In this document: positions 44,314-64,000 of the stretch, in pieces
How the letters are laid out: every line of letters begins with the position of its first letter
How positions within the stretch are numbered: the first letter of the stretch is position 1
Assembly (NCBI RefSeq): GCF_049243985.1
Contig: NC_135370.1
Coordinates: forward strand, 10,857,492 to 10,921,491
From: Paroedura picta
Taxonomy: Eukaryota; Chordata; Lepidosauria; Squamata; Gekkonidae
Length of the DNA stretch: 64,000 nucleotides
Direction: 5' to 3'
The notes under the pieces: generated by a model
What the model saw: only the letters and a program-made list of their open reading frames with translations
What the model was told of the DNA's origin: nothing
Database searches by the model: none
Translations under genes and position numbers: made by a program

Positions 44314-46466
44314 TACAGATGGGCATGACCTAACCCACGGGTCTCCATGAACCCATGGAATTGGGTGCTTTGTGCCTCATGAACTGGCCTCGTATGGCCA
44401 TGTCTCCGACTACTGCTCACGACCACATACAGGTCTTACTCCTCTGTGTGCATTCACAGGCTTCTTCGGGGGCGGAACTTCCTCCCTTGGCGCACATGAG
44501 TACATGAAGTGCGCAAAAATCTCTCTTCCGGCATAGACAGGGCTTGGGAGGGTTGTCTTTTGGTTTCTGTGGTAACTCCAGTGATTACCCATTTTGCTTG
44601 ATTGGCACCCTCGTTAGCCAAGAGTTTCAATGGGAATGTCATGGTATATATAGTCTCGGAGTCCACATGAGAGAGCATTGCGTATTGAGGCACGTAGTTA
44701 TTTGGAGATAATTTTATGGGATAGAGTCGTTCTAGAGAGGAGAGAAGGAGCTTTCCTTTTGATTTGTTGGCTGCTCATTTCTGGTTAGCATTCAAAGCCC
44801 CGCCCCCCTCGCATTTGGAGCCTGATTGGCACTGGCTAGACTTCCACGCTACAAATAGACGTCTTTTATTTTCTGTCTTTGAAGTATTCTGTCTGGGAGC
44901 AGGGGGAAACAATTTCCCCTCCGCATGGTGTTCTTTAAGGGTTTTCCTTTTCAACCTCTTTTGGCTTAACTCTCCTAATTTTCTCTCTTAAAGTGGTGCA
45001 AAGGATCCCCCCACAAATCCAGATTTCTACTTTACTTTTATTTTGGGAAAACTTTATTTTGGGGTTCCCCTTCACCTGGAGGGTGTTTGTGTGTGCAGGG
45101 GGTGTCCCACCCTGGCTGAGGTTTCGCCCATTGCATTGCATCTAGTCTGGGTGCTGCACAGCCAAATCAGCTTATTGACTTTCAGCATTTAAGCAGATAG
45201 AATAATCTCAAACACAATCAGTTCCATTTCTGGGACACACCTCATGTTTACGTGGGGTTTTCGTGGGTGTCAATTTGATACCCTATTCTACTTTGACTTT
45301 CCTTTCTGGGAGTGAGGTTAAAGACCACCACAATCTGGTCCCCCCCCAAAAAAAATTCTGAATCTGAGGCACAGTTTGGTCTCAATAGTTTCCTTTATTC
45401 GGTGGGTGGCCTTGGTTGCGGCTCCAGCGCTCTCATCTGGTCAGGGTATTTTGGGTGGCTGTCACTGAATAGCCAAATCAGCTTAAAAATCTGGCTTTCA
45501 GATTTCTTTTCTTCTCTCCCACCCCATGCCCCCATCACGTGGGTCTACCATAAAGTGTCACACCTCAATGCCCTGAGATGGTCAGGCATCCCTGCCTTTG
45601 CTTGGCTACCTGGCTAGCTGGCTGCCAGTCACGCCTTGGAGGTCATCACGATGACTCCTGGGGAGAGAGGGAGCTGCTGCGTCCAGAGGGCCTGCCTGTG
45701 GAGCGGGGGGTGATCAGGAGGGTCCACAAGCTTGGAGGGGCCAGGATGTACTGTAGCTGTCACCGTACTCCCTGGGCCCTGGGCTCATAGGTAGCTGTGC
45801 TCAGCAGGTGTTAGACAGGTGGATAGATGGTGGTGTAGGTGAGCAGGTATATAGTTGGTTAGGTAGGTAAATGGTTAGATAGGCAGGCAGAAAATTGGTT
45901 AAGTAGGGAAGTCAGAGCACCTGACCCAGAGAGCATGTTGGGAGCTACACCCCATCCAGGCCCCTCATGGTCATACGTGTGGGCACCACTTGACCCCCAT
46001 GGGGACTCCCGATGCCCATTTCAGTCATCATCCATTACTCAGTGGGAAACCTTGCTCCTCTCTAAAACTATGACATGCTGGATGCTGAATTTCAGCCAAA
46101 AAATAATGTTAACGGAATGGGAACAACTTTGGAAAAAAACATTAAACTAACAAAATAAAACTATGACGTGGGAAGGAAGGTGGGTAGATGACCACTTCAC
46201 TGGTCCAAAGGGGAGAAGGGTGGATACTGGACAAGACCCAGAAGCCATGTCCACAATAAAGCAATACAGTCAGGGGCTCCACAGTGAATTTGACATGTGT
46301 AGCACTTCAGGAAACAGCTAAACAGTTAACTAATTCAAGCGAACCCAAAGCGAACATGGGGGTGGTGGTGGTCTCTGTGCCAGTTTAGGGTTTGTGACTT
46401 CCCCCCAACCCACGACCACCCACAAATCCAACAAACTTTCATTTTCCAGGTTTGTGCCCACCTCTA
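44314..46466. mobile_element. Long non-autonomous hAT element with perfect TSD
   Basis: The ends TACAGATGGGCATGA and (reversed) TAGAGGTGGGCACAA are inverted repeats. The 8-bp sequence CTTGGAAG is duplicated exactly at 44306-44313 and 46467-46474. It is 2153 bp long, which is large for a MITE, yet no transposase-like frame is visible. Two internal AGCCAAATCAGCTTA motifs (about 45160 and 45470) show internal duplication. Confidence 0.85.
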
Positions 46467-46602
46467 CTTGGAAGCAATGCATCCTAAATGTTTAAATGTT
46501 TGTTACAACTAACCCAACCATTCCAATTTTTGTTCGACTGTAGGGAAGCATTCCCTAAACTATTTGGATAGAAATTCTATTAAAATTGCTTAGAATTGGT
46601 TC

Positions 46603-46838
46603 CAAGAAAGAAAGAGTTGGCTTTTATACTCCGCTTTTCACTACCACCCAAAGGAATCTCAAAGTGGCTTACAATTGCCTTCCCTTCCTCTCCTCACAAC
46701 AGGCACCCTGAGAAGTAGGTGGGGCTGAGAAAGCACTGGTAGAACTGCTGTGAGAAAGGCTCTCTCAGGACTGGAATCAAACCAGCTCTCCAGATTAGAA
46801 GCTGCCACTCTTAACAACTACACCAAGCTGGCTCTCTT
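46603..46838 (-). repeat. tRNA-derived SINE family A
   Basis: Reverse copy: AAAGAGTTGGCTTTTATACT, CTTCCCTTCCTCTCC, CTCTCCAGATTAGAAGC, AACTACACCAAGCTGGC. Confidence 0.8.
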
Positions 46839-47014
46839 GAAAAACTGATTCCAAATTTTGTGAATGATCCAAAAGGAAGACACAGAAATTATGTATTTGG
46901 TTTGTTGATCTTTTCCTGGCCTCCACAACTTCAGGTAGCAAGTGATGGGTGGGATCATATATTTCAATGAGAAACCACAACAAAGCCTCAAACATACATA
47001 GAAATAAAATCAAA

Positions 47015-47165
47015 TGGGTCACTGTGTTGGTCTGAAGTAGCACAACTCAAATAGAGTCCAATAGCACCTTTAAGACCAACAAAGATTTATTCAAGGCATG
47101 AGCTTTTGAAAGCTCCCACCTTGAATAAATCTTTGTTGCTTAAAGGTGCTATTGGACTCTATTTT
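47015..47165. repeat. Fold-back of dispersed repeat family G
   Basis: AGAGTCCAATAGCACCTTTA...TTCAAGGCATGAGCTTT is followed by its reverse (AGCTCCCACCTTGAATAAAT...AAAGGTGCTATTGGACTCT). It is a hairpin of about 55 bp arms. Confidence 0.7.
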
Positions 47166-48437
47166 TATAAAAAATAAAATGTCAGAGAGAAAGTGCTCTG
47201 CACCAATGTACTCTTTTCCCATCCAAAGACAGGTTTTAATACATGCGATAAAAAAAAATGATTCTCCCACTCACAGCCCAAAGTAGTATGATCCAAGAAC
47301 AGCATTTCCATTTTATTCTACTGAACATACGCACTAGCCCTAAGTCACGAGAGGCCGCCATTCGGTATGTTAGCACTGTGGCATCAAACTCAAGAATGAA
47401 TAAATGTCAGCTCCCAGTCTACTCAGCCAACGTGTGCTGGCTCAGCTACACCCAGACCCCCAAAAGAGAATCCCCATCTAGACTAAGTTATGTTTCACAA
47501 ATACATGCATAGTTCCTTGAGACAGCAAACATAATGTTCCAGATTTTGACCGTAAACCATTATCCTTGGCTTCTTAAGAGTAAACAGAAAAATAATTCTC
47601 TTTAGGTGAATTCTCAGCAGCATACAGATAGAAGTCGACAAAAGTTTCTGTAGGAATGTCTGAAGATAGTCCTGTGGGCAAGCCCACTGAATTTTTGACT
47701 TCCCCCCCTTTTTGATGGCATGTTCTCCCAATTCCAAAAACAACTTTTGACGCTCTTCTCTCCTTTACCATGTGGCACAAACAGTTTCAGAAATGCAAGC
47801 AACAACACACTTGGAATGAAGCATGCAGTTCTTTGGATCCGGGCTTAAATATTTTAGATTTTTTTAAAAAGTCTGTCTTTTGGCAAATCTTCCTTCATGG
47901 TGAAAAAGCTTTTAAAAAGAAACTTTACATACGTACAATGTTCCAAAAGTGAAAATAACAATTTTTAGCAAAACTGTATTAAAAATCCTTTTTGGCTAAC
48001 AGAAAATGTGCATTCCATTTTTAGGTGTAAATACTTTGTGCTCCAAAATGCATGCATAAAAATTATGAAGATGATTTCAAACGTTTATCAGATTTTAATA
48101 TACGTAATCAATGTCTCTGTTTTATCTAAAAAGAACCAGAAAGTATTCTGTTCACGTGTCAAAAAATATTTCCAATTGTGTTTCAGAATGGGAAAGAAAA
48201 AACTTGGATTCTGGACATTTTTGACAAATTGTAATTTTAAAAACCAACAAACTCTGGTCTTTGATTTAAATATACTATCTGCTTAACATTTTTATAAGAC
48301 TATTTGTTTGCTATAGATCCAGGCACACTTTAAAACCTGAATACTTTTTGATATCAAACTTGAATATATAAAACATAGTTTCAGAGTCCCCACAAATTCA
48401 AGTAAAACTAAAAGGAATATTAAATTGAATTGACTTT

Positions 48438-48575
48438 TGGTGCTTTCACAACAAATAATGCACTTTCAATGCACTTTAGCAATCATCTGCCAGTGGATTT
48501 TGCTGTTTCACAGTGAAATTGTCGTAAAGTGCATTGAAATAGCGTTATTTAGTGCGTGTAAAAGTGCCCCTTGGG
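48438..48575. mobile_element. Small inverted-repeat MITE
   Basis: The arms GGTGCTTTCACA...AATAATGCACTTTCAATG and their imperfect reverse (CATTGAAATAGCGTTATTTA...GTAAAAGTGCC) flank a short centre; the block TTTCAATGCACTTTA is exact in both arms. The target duplication is not clear. Confidence 0.6.
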
Positions 48576-49389
48576 TCAACTAAAAGGCAGAGTCCAATCC
48601 TCACAGAGGCTGACTGGTGAAGAAGACTTCTGTGAAAAAACTTAACAGTATAGATAAGCATGGTTTTAATTCTTTGACCTTTTCAGAAACCAAAAGCACA
48701 ATCGATCCTGTTGCTTTCCAATTAAACTGCTGCAAACACTGCATAATATTCCAGCAGATAATCTTTTTAAAGGTTTCAATAAGATCACTGAGTTACAAAT
48801 ATCTACTTTTCTGTTAGCCAAGGCTGGATCCATTACACAAGACGACCATCTGAAAAGTGAAAAATGCACCTTTATGGACTTTTTTGTTTATATATTCTCA
48901 TAGCTACATTTCATGCAAAAAAAAATCTTTTGGTAACCCTTTTCAACTCTACAATAAATTCTCTTCCGTTAATGGCTGTTGTCCTATTGGCCAGATCCAG
49001 TGTTTATCTTCTTCCTGCTTGTAAGTTAGCAGTAGGCAGTGCCCGAAAGCCTGATTAATATACTCCACAGTGCACAATGTGGCTTAGGAAACAATTTGGG
49101 GCACATACAGATAGACAAACATAAGGTGAATAGTGGACCTTGATGGAGAAGCATGCTGAACATGTTTTATACAGATGTACAACTTTCCCTTTGAGTTTCC
49201 ATTGAAGTCCCTCAAATCCAGACATACTAATTTGCATATTATGCAAATTGCAAATATGCAAATCAGGCATATCAAGTCTGCATGTTATTTTGTGTGCAGA
49301 CCTGGCAATGGTGCAAGAAGCCCGGGCAGGGTCTGTTTACCTGATGCTCAATTGGTTCTCTCTTCCCAAGGCAGCAGAGGGCAGGACTC

Positions 49390-49625
49390 ACAGTAATGGG
49401 TTTAAACTACATGTAGAATGGTACTGGCTAATGTCATGGGGGAAACGTTCACAGAGTAGTTCAGCAGTGGGATGGGCTGCCTAAGGAGGTTGTGAGTTCC
49501 CCCTCACTGGCCATGTTCAAGCAGTAGCTGGACAGATACTTATCCTGGATGCTTTAGACTGATCCTGCATTAAGCAGGGGATTGGACTCCATGGCCTGTA
49601 TGGCCCCTGCCAACTCTATGATTCT
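49390..49625 (+). mobile_element. CR1 3' end
   Basis: AGTAATGGGTTTAAACTACA, GTTCAGCAGTGGGATGGGCT, TTGGACTCCATGGCCTGTAT and CCAACTCTATGATTCTA, the normal CR1 3' UTR. Confidence 0.85.
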
Positions 49626-50938
49626 AAGACATGATGCATTGAGGGAAGAAGGCTATTGAATCATTCAAAAAATTGTTAAGTATAGCCCACGTTTCCACTG
49701 CAAAAAGATTGGGTAGGGAAGCCAAGTTTTCTATGCAAGGGAACAATGACTGTGACTGCAGACAAAACCAAATGTACCTTTAGGTCGTAATTCTGCACTT
49801 ATCTAAACTCTTTCTATCCTGTTTTTCTCCCTGACAAATGGGACTTGGCAGTAAAATTCATTGGAATTAATGGGATGAGTTGCTAGCTGAAAGTGTTTAG
49901 GACTGTACCATCATATAATTTTGGCAGTAATGAATCATTACTTAAATATGGGATTGACTATGACTACTGTTGGCCAGTAACATGCTGGCTATCAGATTAG
50001 GGGATAAATACAGTACAAAACATTAGGCCAGGACTGGTCCCATAAGGCCAACCGGGCCAGAGAGAAGAACCTTGTGGTTATGGCTAATCTTATTTGTAAT
50101 CACAGTTGAGTCCACCACATTTTCACATATAATTTCCTCTAATAAATGATGGACTCTCAAGACTGGGGGTCAAAGTACTTCAAAGCTAAACGAGGCACAC
50201 AAGTCAAATAACTTTTATGTTCTAGTTGTTTTTTTTTATAAAGGCTATGCAACAGCCTTTTTACTGGATGAAATCTCTTCCCCAAATCCCTTCTGGCTAT
50301 TTGCAATATTAAGACACTGAGGACCAGGTTCTGCCCTGTTTATATTGGCACGAATCAACTTCATGTCCTAAAAACAAGAGCACAATCTGGTTCAATTCAT
50401 ACTGGAGTTGAACTTGAAAAGGGGAAGAGTCCGGACATCTGAAATAACGTCCAGAACAGATAACATCCCTGAATTCCCCCCACCTCAGATTATACCGAGA
50501 ACTTCATGACAAAACAATATGCAAGACATCGGCCAGAGAACCAGGATGATCGGTCTGTAAATGTGATGCTTAGGTTTCCGGTCTGTGGTTCAGATGAAAA
50601 GAGGCAGACTCTTGATGCCCAGTTGGATAGCTACATCCGGTTAAATCCACAGTAGAATCTCCATTACCAAATGTGGGCTGTGAAAAAGAAGCTACATTTT
50701 TTAATCTGTCTGCCTCCTTCCCCATGGCAAGTCAATATCACCCGGGATGAATGGCACAACACTCCTTTACCGAGTGCCCGACTCCCGACCAGAGAAATCA
50801 GACATCATCAGGTTTCTTACAGAGGACTGCATGGAAACCTTCACAGAAGCTCCACAAATCTATTTTAACACATTTTTAAATGATTGCTCAAACAATGGAT
50901 GACTGTGATACGATTCGGTTTCAACGAAACATTCAGAG

Positions 50939-51074
50939 CAGGGGTAGTCAAACTGCGGCCCTCCAGATGTCCGTGGACTACAATTCCCAGGAGCCCCTGC
51001 CAGCATTCGCTGGCAGGGGCACCTGGGAATTGTAGTCCACGGACATCTGGAGGGCCGCAGTTTGACTACCCCTG
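50939..51074. mobile_element. Palindromic hAT MITE family B, copy 4
   Basis: A 136-bp palindrome, perfect duplication ATTCAGAG at 50931-50938 and 51075-51082. It lies about 200 bp beyond the FAM171B stop codon, so it is probably transcribed within the 3' UTR and would fold into a long hairpin. Confidence 0.95.
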
Positions 51075-51268
51075 ATTCAGAGTCTCAACTAGATACTAAG
51101 AGCCTCTTCCGGCTGCACTGATGAAGGAGCATCGTCCTCTTCCAAGTATGTAACTTTATACTGAACTCTGATGGCCCTGTGATGAACTGAATACCGCATA
51201 TAAGAAGCAGAAGGATCGAGGGGGGAAATCCCACAAGTCTCCAGAATACCAGAGATGGAACCGTCCTT

Positions 51269-60302
<9,034 letters not shown>

Positions 60303-60575
60303 CTAAAGATACACAAAGAGAGAGGAGGATGTGTTTAAAGCGCTGAAACTTCTCCTGAATCGAAGGCTGTGTACAGACTTAATGCTTTCAGAGCAGAGAG
60401 GGTGGATCGACTGACGGCCTCTTTGCTGTCCACAATTCCAGATTCGTTCCCTTTCCTTCTGTTGCAGGTACTGGTCATGCCAGTTCTGCATGTTTCCAAG
60501 TCAAATTTGGTAAAATCTGATTCTTCTTCCCTGAAGGGAGATTGAAGCAGATGACACAAGTATGCATAGCTACTG

Positions 60576-61347
60576 CAGGCTTTCTCAACCAGGCTTTCAG
60601 GAAACCCTGGAGTTTCTGGCCAGCCCTGGAAGGGTTTTCCAAAAATTAACTATTTACATATCTTTAACCGATCCTGTGGAGCGGATTAAATAAAAGGGTA
60701 AGGGCTATTGGGGAGGAGTTAGGGCGGGCCCTGTCCGGGATAAAAACTCGGAGGGCCCAATCAGGAGCTGCGAAGCGGCTCCTGATTGGGCCCTCCGAGT
60801 GTCTATCCAGGGCCAAGCCGCGGTGAGGCTGCTCCTGGGGCCGGGAGAAGGCCGAGGGATGCTGGCGGGTGGGTGGGGGCTGCAGCCTTCTCCCGGTGCC
60901 GGGAGCAAGTCCAGGGACACTCCCGGGTGGGTGGGGGGGCCGCGGCTTTCTCCTGTCTCCGGGAGCAGCCCGCGCCCGGGAGAACGCTCCAGGTCGCGCC
61001 CCAGTGGCTGCAGCATCCCAGCCCCCGGGAAGCCTTCACCCTGCAAAAGCTTCCCCGGGGACAATAGCCTAGCGCCCATTTTATTCCAATAGAAAATGGA
61101 CTTAATTTCTAGTATATTTATGATTTGTCAGGTGATTTGACCATATATGGTCATGTCAACGAACACACCCTCCCAAAATGTCCAGTGATGAGCCTGGAGG
61201 GGGTGGGAAGGGGAGGGGCCCTGGGTGGGCATGTACATAGCTCTGCTTCCCAACCATCTTCTGCACAAGTGTGCCACTTCTGGGGTTTCTTGAAGCCTGG
61301 AGAATGCTTCAGGGATTTCTCAATGGTAAGAAAGTTGAGAAAGGCTG
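60576..61347 (+). mobile_element. hAT-type MITE family A split by a Helitron
   Basis: Left part starts CAGGCTTTCTCAACCAGG; right part ends AAAGTTGAGAAAGGCTG. Flanks AGCTACTG and AGCACCTG match at 6 of 8. Removing the Helitron leaves about 320 bp, close to the intact copy at 63061 (303 bp). Confidence 0.85.
60661..61112 (+). mobile_element. Non-autonomous Helitron, copy 3 (complete, 452 bp)
   Basis: Starts A|TCTTTAACCGATCC; ends with hairpin GCCCATTTT...AAAATGGAC, then TTAATTTCTAG|T. It is inserted between A and T inside the MITE without duplication. The interior holds an exact GGAGGGCCCAATCAGGAG inverted repeat (about 60750-60797). Confidence 0.9.
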
Positions 61348-61399
61348 AGCACCTGCTTTTGATTCTCTTTTTTTAAACTAGGAAAAGGAGAAGGATGGA

Positions 61400-63040
61400 G
61401 ACACTCACATATCAGCACATATATGGCTTCCAAACAAAAGAAAACAGAACAAGGCTCTCTTTCCTCTGCCACTGCACTGGCCCACCAATTCAAAGTAATG
61501 TTTTGAAAACAAGCGCTCATTGGACAAAGACGGCATTTCCATTCTCTAGTGTTATTTTTTAAAGTGTTTAAAGCTATCCACATGGAACAAAGCTCTACTT
61601 CTCCATCATTACCTTTTCTGAATATCTAGCAACTGAGACAAATTGGAACAAATTCTTCACTGTAACCATTAAGAGGGGACATTATGCAAAAATGCACCAC
61701 TAGATGGAAATAAAATCTTCCAAACAAGCACCCAAATCTCACAGGAATGCCTGGATCCCATTTAACATTGATCTCTCTCTCTCTCTTAAAAGATCTGAAT
61801 ACTTATACCAAAAGGGGAGGGGGAGTTTTTCTCCCTTTGCAAATCAGCAATGAAAGAATTTCTCTACCATTTAACGTGAAAGTAGGAAGACGTTCACTTA
61901 ACTGAGTTAGCGACAGATATACATGATGTGAGAAGTTGATCACTATGTACACCTTGATCTGGTTTACCATATTTAATTTTCAGACTTGGTCCTATGAATA
62001 AATTAATCTGGACCTTGTTAAGTAAACAAAAAGAAACACCTGGAGCCAGTTAATGGCATCCCCCCCCCCCACCAGGTCAAAATTCAGATTTTTGATATGC
62101 CAAATTATCATCAAGTAGAATATTTAGCTTAAACTAAACAAAGAAAAAAGTGTTTAAGGACAATTCAGAGCTCAGTCCCCCTGCCTTATCAAAACTGCCC
62201 ACCTAGGGTCTCTCCCTTTTCTCCTAGCTTGAACCAATACAGTCCCCTGACAGAAATCACCAAAGGCTAATTCTCAGATTCCCTTTTTAAAACATTCCAG
62301 AGAGTCAGTTGGTTGCAATAAAACTTGTTGAAAATCATGGACCAATTAGTTTCCACCTGCCCTGGGTCATAACTCCCCCCTCCCCACTGGAGCACATTAA
62401 TAATTTAAGATTGCTTCAGAGAGATTTCAAGAAAAAATGGGAGGGGGGGAAGAAATGGGAGCTGGTTTATTTGCCAATTCTTCAACTGCAAAAAGGTTCT
62501 GGGATAAATTATTCATCTCCCTCCTCCTCTCCGTGTGCTCAAGGGCCTGCCGCATCAATACGATCCTGCCGTCCACGGAAGGGGTTGAGGAAGGATTGGG
62601 GAGATGTTAAGTTAAACAAATCAAAATGTGCCATGGTAAAGGCTGACTCTAAAGCTTGTTCAGCAAACATATACATTCCAGGTTGTCCCTGCAGTCAAAA
62701 TTCTACAGATACCGGGACAGACAGCAAGATTTAAGGCAAAAGAGCAACACAGTTTGAAACTTTTATGGCAGATCAGCTTTCTTCATGGAACAGTTCAACA
62801 CCAAGATGTCATAAGAACATAAGAGAAGCCATGTTGGATTAGGTCATCCAGTCCAACACTCTTTGGCACACTGTGGCCAAAACCAGGTTCCATCAGAAGA
62901 TCCACCGGCAGGGCCAGAAATACTGATGCAGATAACCCTCTATTTTCCTTTCTCAAAATTATTTTGAGAGCTTGAATTGTGATGAATCTATTCAGTGACA
63001 TTAGATCTAATGGAAAAGGAGATTAATTTAAAATATATAT
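61400..63040. other. FAM171B intron, no feature recognised
   Basis: Searched on the minus strand for the next FAM171B exon (family sequence around LTVLQQFLKVDNFLHTTG); none was seen. No clear repeats apart from short poly-C and AT runs. Confidence 0.5.
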
Positions 63041-63060
63041 ATATACTGGTTCATCTAGAA

Positions 63061-63363
63061 CAGGCTTTGTCAATAATGGTTTCCCGAATGGGTGAGAGTT
63101 AATTAATTTTAAATTTATTTTTAAAAATTTGTTCAAGATTTATTGGGTGATATGATTATATATGGTGATGCTGACCCGCCTCCTCCTCCCAAAATGGCCA
63201 ATGATGGGCCTGGAAGGGGTGGGAAAGGGAGGGGACGCAGGTGGGCATGTGCACAGCCATGCTTCCCACCTATATTCTGCACGATCTCACCTCTTCTGGA
63301 GGTTCTTGAAGCCTGAAGAACGTTTCAGGGTTTCCCCAACAATAAAACAGTTGAGAAAGGCTG
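63061..63363 (+). mobile_element. hAT-type MITE family A, complete with perfect TSD
   Basis: 303 bp, CAGGCTTTGTCAA to TTGAGAAAGGCTG, duplication ATCTAGAA exact at 63053-63060 and 63364-63371. This copy defines the family's ends. Confidence 0.92.
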
Positions 63364-63782
63364 ATCTAGAAGAAGGTAGGAGGATCAAAATCATTTGTTG
63401 CCTAGCACACACCTGAGTTGTTAATCCTTCACCCCAAAGAAACCTGATGAATTTGAAAGGGAACAAGGCTCTCCAATTGCATAGAGTACAATCGTTGCAG
63501 ATTTTTCAATCTAGTGGCAGGGATTTGCTGAGGCCAAAAAGAGGCCACTGAGGTCATTTTCGATCTTTCTCTCCTGGCTTTTTCTATGACCTTGATAAGG
63601 AACAGAAATGAAGGGAATGCATAGAAAAGACAAATCTAGAACACAAATCTAGAACACATCTGTCTGGCAGCCAGCTGTCAATATCCCTTGTCATTTTGAG
63701 AACTGTCAGTAGGGGCAGATTATAACCCTTCACTTTATTAATTGGTCCATTACAGTATTTATTTAATTCATTTATAGCCATC

Positions 63783-63896
63783 CGATGGAGAGGCTGATTC
63801 TGCGAAGGCTTAAGGGGGTGGCAGGTTACAGTGGATGATCGATAGGGTTGTGAGTGTCCTGCATAGTGCAGGGGGTTGGATTAGATCAAGGATAGT
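63783..63896 (+). mobile_element. CR1 3' end interrupted by a MITE
   Basis: GATGGAGAGGCTGATTCTGC, GTGTCCTGCATAGTGCAGGG and GTTGGATTAGAT match 3990-4100. The element stops where the palindromic MITE begins. Confidence 0.75.
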
Positions 63897-64000
63897 CAAC
63901 CTGTGGTCCTCCAGATGTCCATGGACTACAATTCCCATGAGCCCCTGCCAGCATTTGCTGGCAGGGGCTCATGGGAATTGTAATCCATGGACATCTGGAG
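63897..64000. mobile_element. Palindromic hAT MITE family B, copy 5 (cut by window end)
   Basis: Starts CAAGGATAGTCAACC and runs past the centre TGCCAGCATTTGCTGGCA; about 30 bp of the right arm lie outside. The left 8-mer is GATTAGAT. Confidence 0.88.

Larger units (their letters stand above)
47235..51268 (-). other. FAM171B: Probable FAM171B 3' UTR (extent inferred)
   Basis: The gene's stop codon is at 51269-51271 and the following 4 kb (leftward) is mostly unique AT-rich sequence with no other gene. ATTAAA on the minus strand at 47235-47240 is one possible end. The stretch contains a palindromic MITE, a CR1 3' piece and a small MITE, so the real end may be nearer the stop. Confidence 0.35.

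Overview
The window looks like euchromatic DNA from a squamate reptile (lizard or snake; the species cannot be fixed). The evidence is host genes with vertebrate exon/intron structure plus a squamate repeat mix: CR1 LINEs, a BovB LINE 3' end, tRNA-derived SINEs whose tail resembles BovB, a 5S-rRNA-derived SINE, and many hAT-type miniature elements and Helitrons.

Three host genes are supported, all assembled from short spliced exons. (1) 1085-8714, plus strand: the last three coding exons of PGAP1, the ER GPI-inositol deacylase; its 5' part lies left of the window. (2) 25289-36359, plus strand: a complete nine-exon ZSWIM2, an E3 ubiquitin ligase with SWIM, RING, ZZ and RING domains. It starts in a GC-rich promoter with three RFX/X-box-like sites and two ETS-like sites. 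Its predicted protein is 523 aa and every exon junction keeps frame. (3) 51269-60302, minus strand: the last four coding exons of FAM171B, a single-pass membrane protein; its 5' exons lie beyond position 64000. ZSWIM2 and FAM171B converge tail to tail, as in human 2q32. PGAP1, however, occupies the side where human has CALCRL and TFPI, so a synteny difference is likely.

Layout: 1-9 kb, PGAP1 end with SINEs, a Helitron and a broken-up 5S SINE; 9-13 kb, an old minus-strand CR1 carrying a hAT insertion; 13-25 kb, gene-free repeat mosaic (LINE fragment, palindromic MITEs, a Ty3/gypsy fossil, Helitrons); 25-36.5 kb, ZSWIM2, with a 29-bp minisatellite in intron 1; 36.5-47 kb, intergenic repeats including BovB and a 2.15-kb hAT element; 47-51 kb, probable FAM171B 3' UTR; 51-64 kb, FAM171B, with a CR1 nested inside another CR1 in one intron and a 251-bp GC-rich palindrome next to a splice donor.

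I found no new multi-gene system. The less routine content is transposon biology: several non-autonomous families whose ends can be fixed to the base by 8-bp target-site duplications (hAT type) or by A|TC...CTAG|T boundaries (Helitron), often nested in one another.
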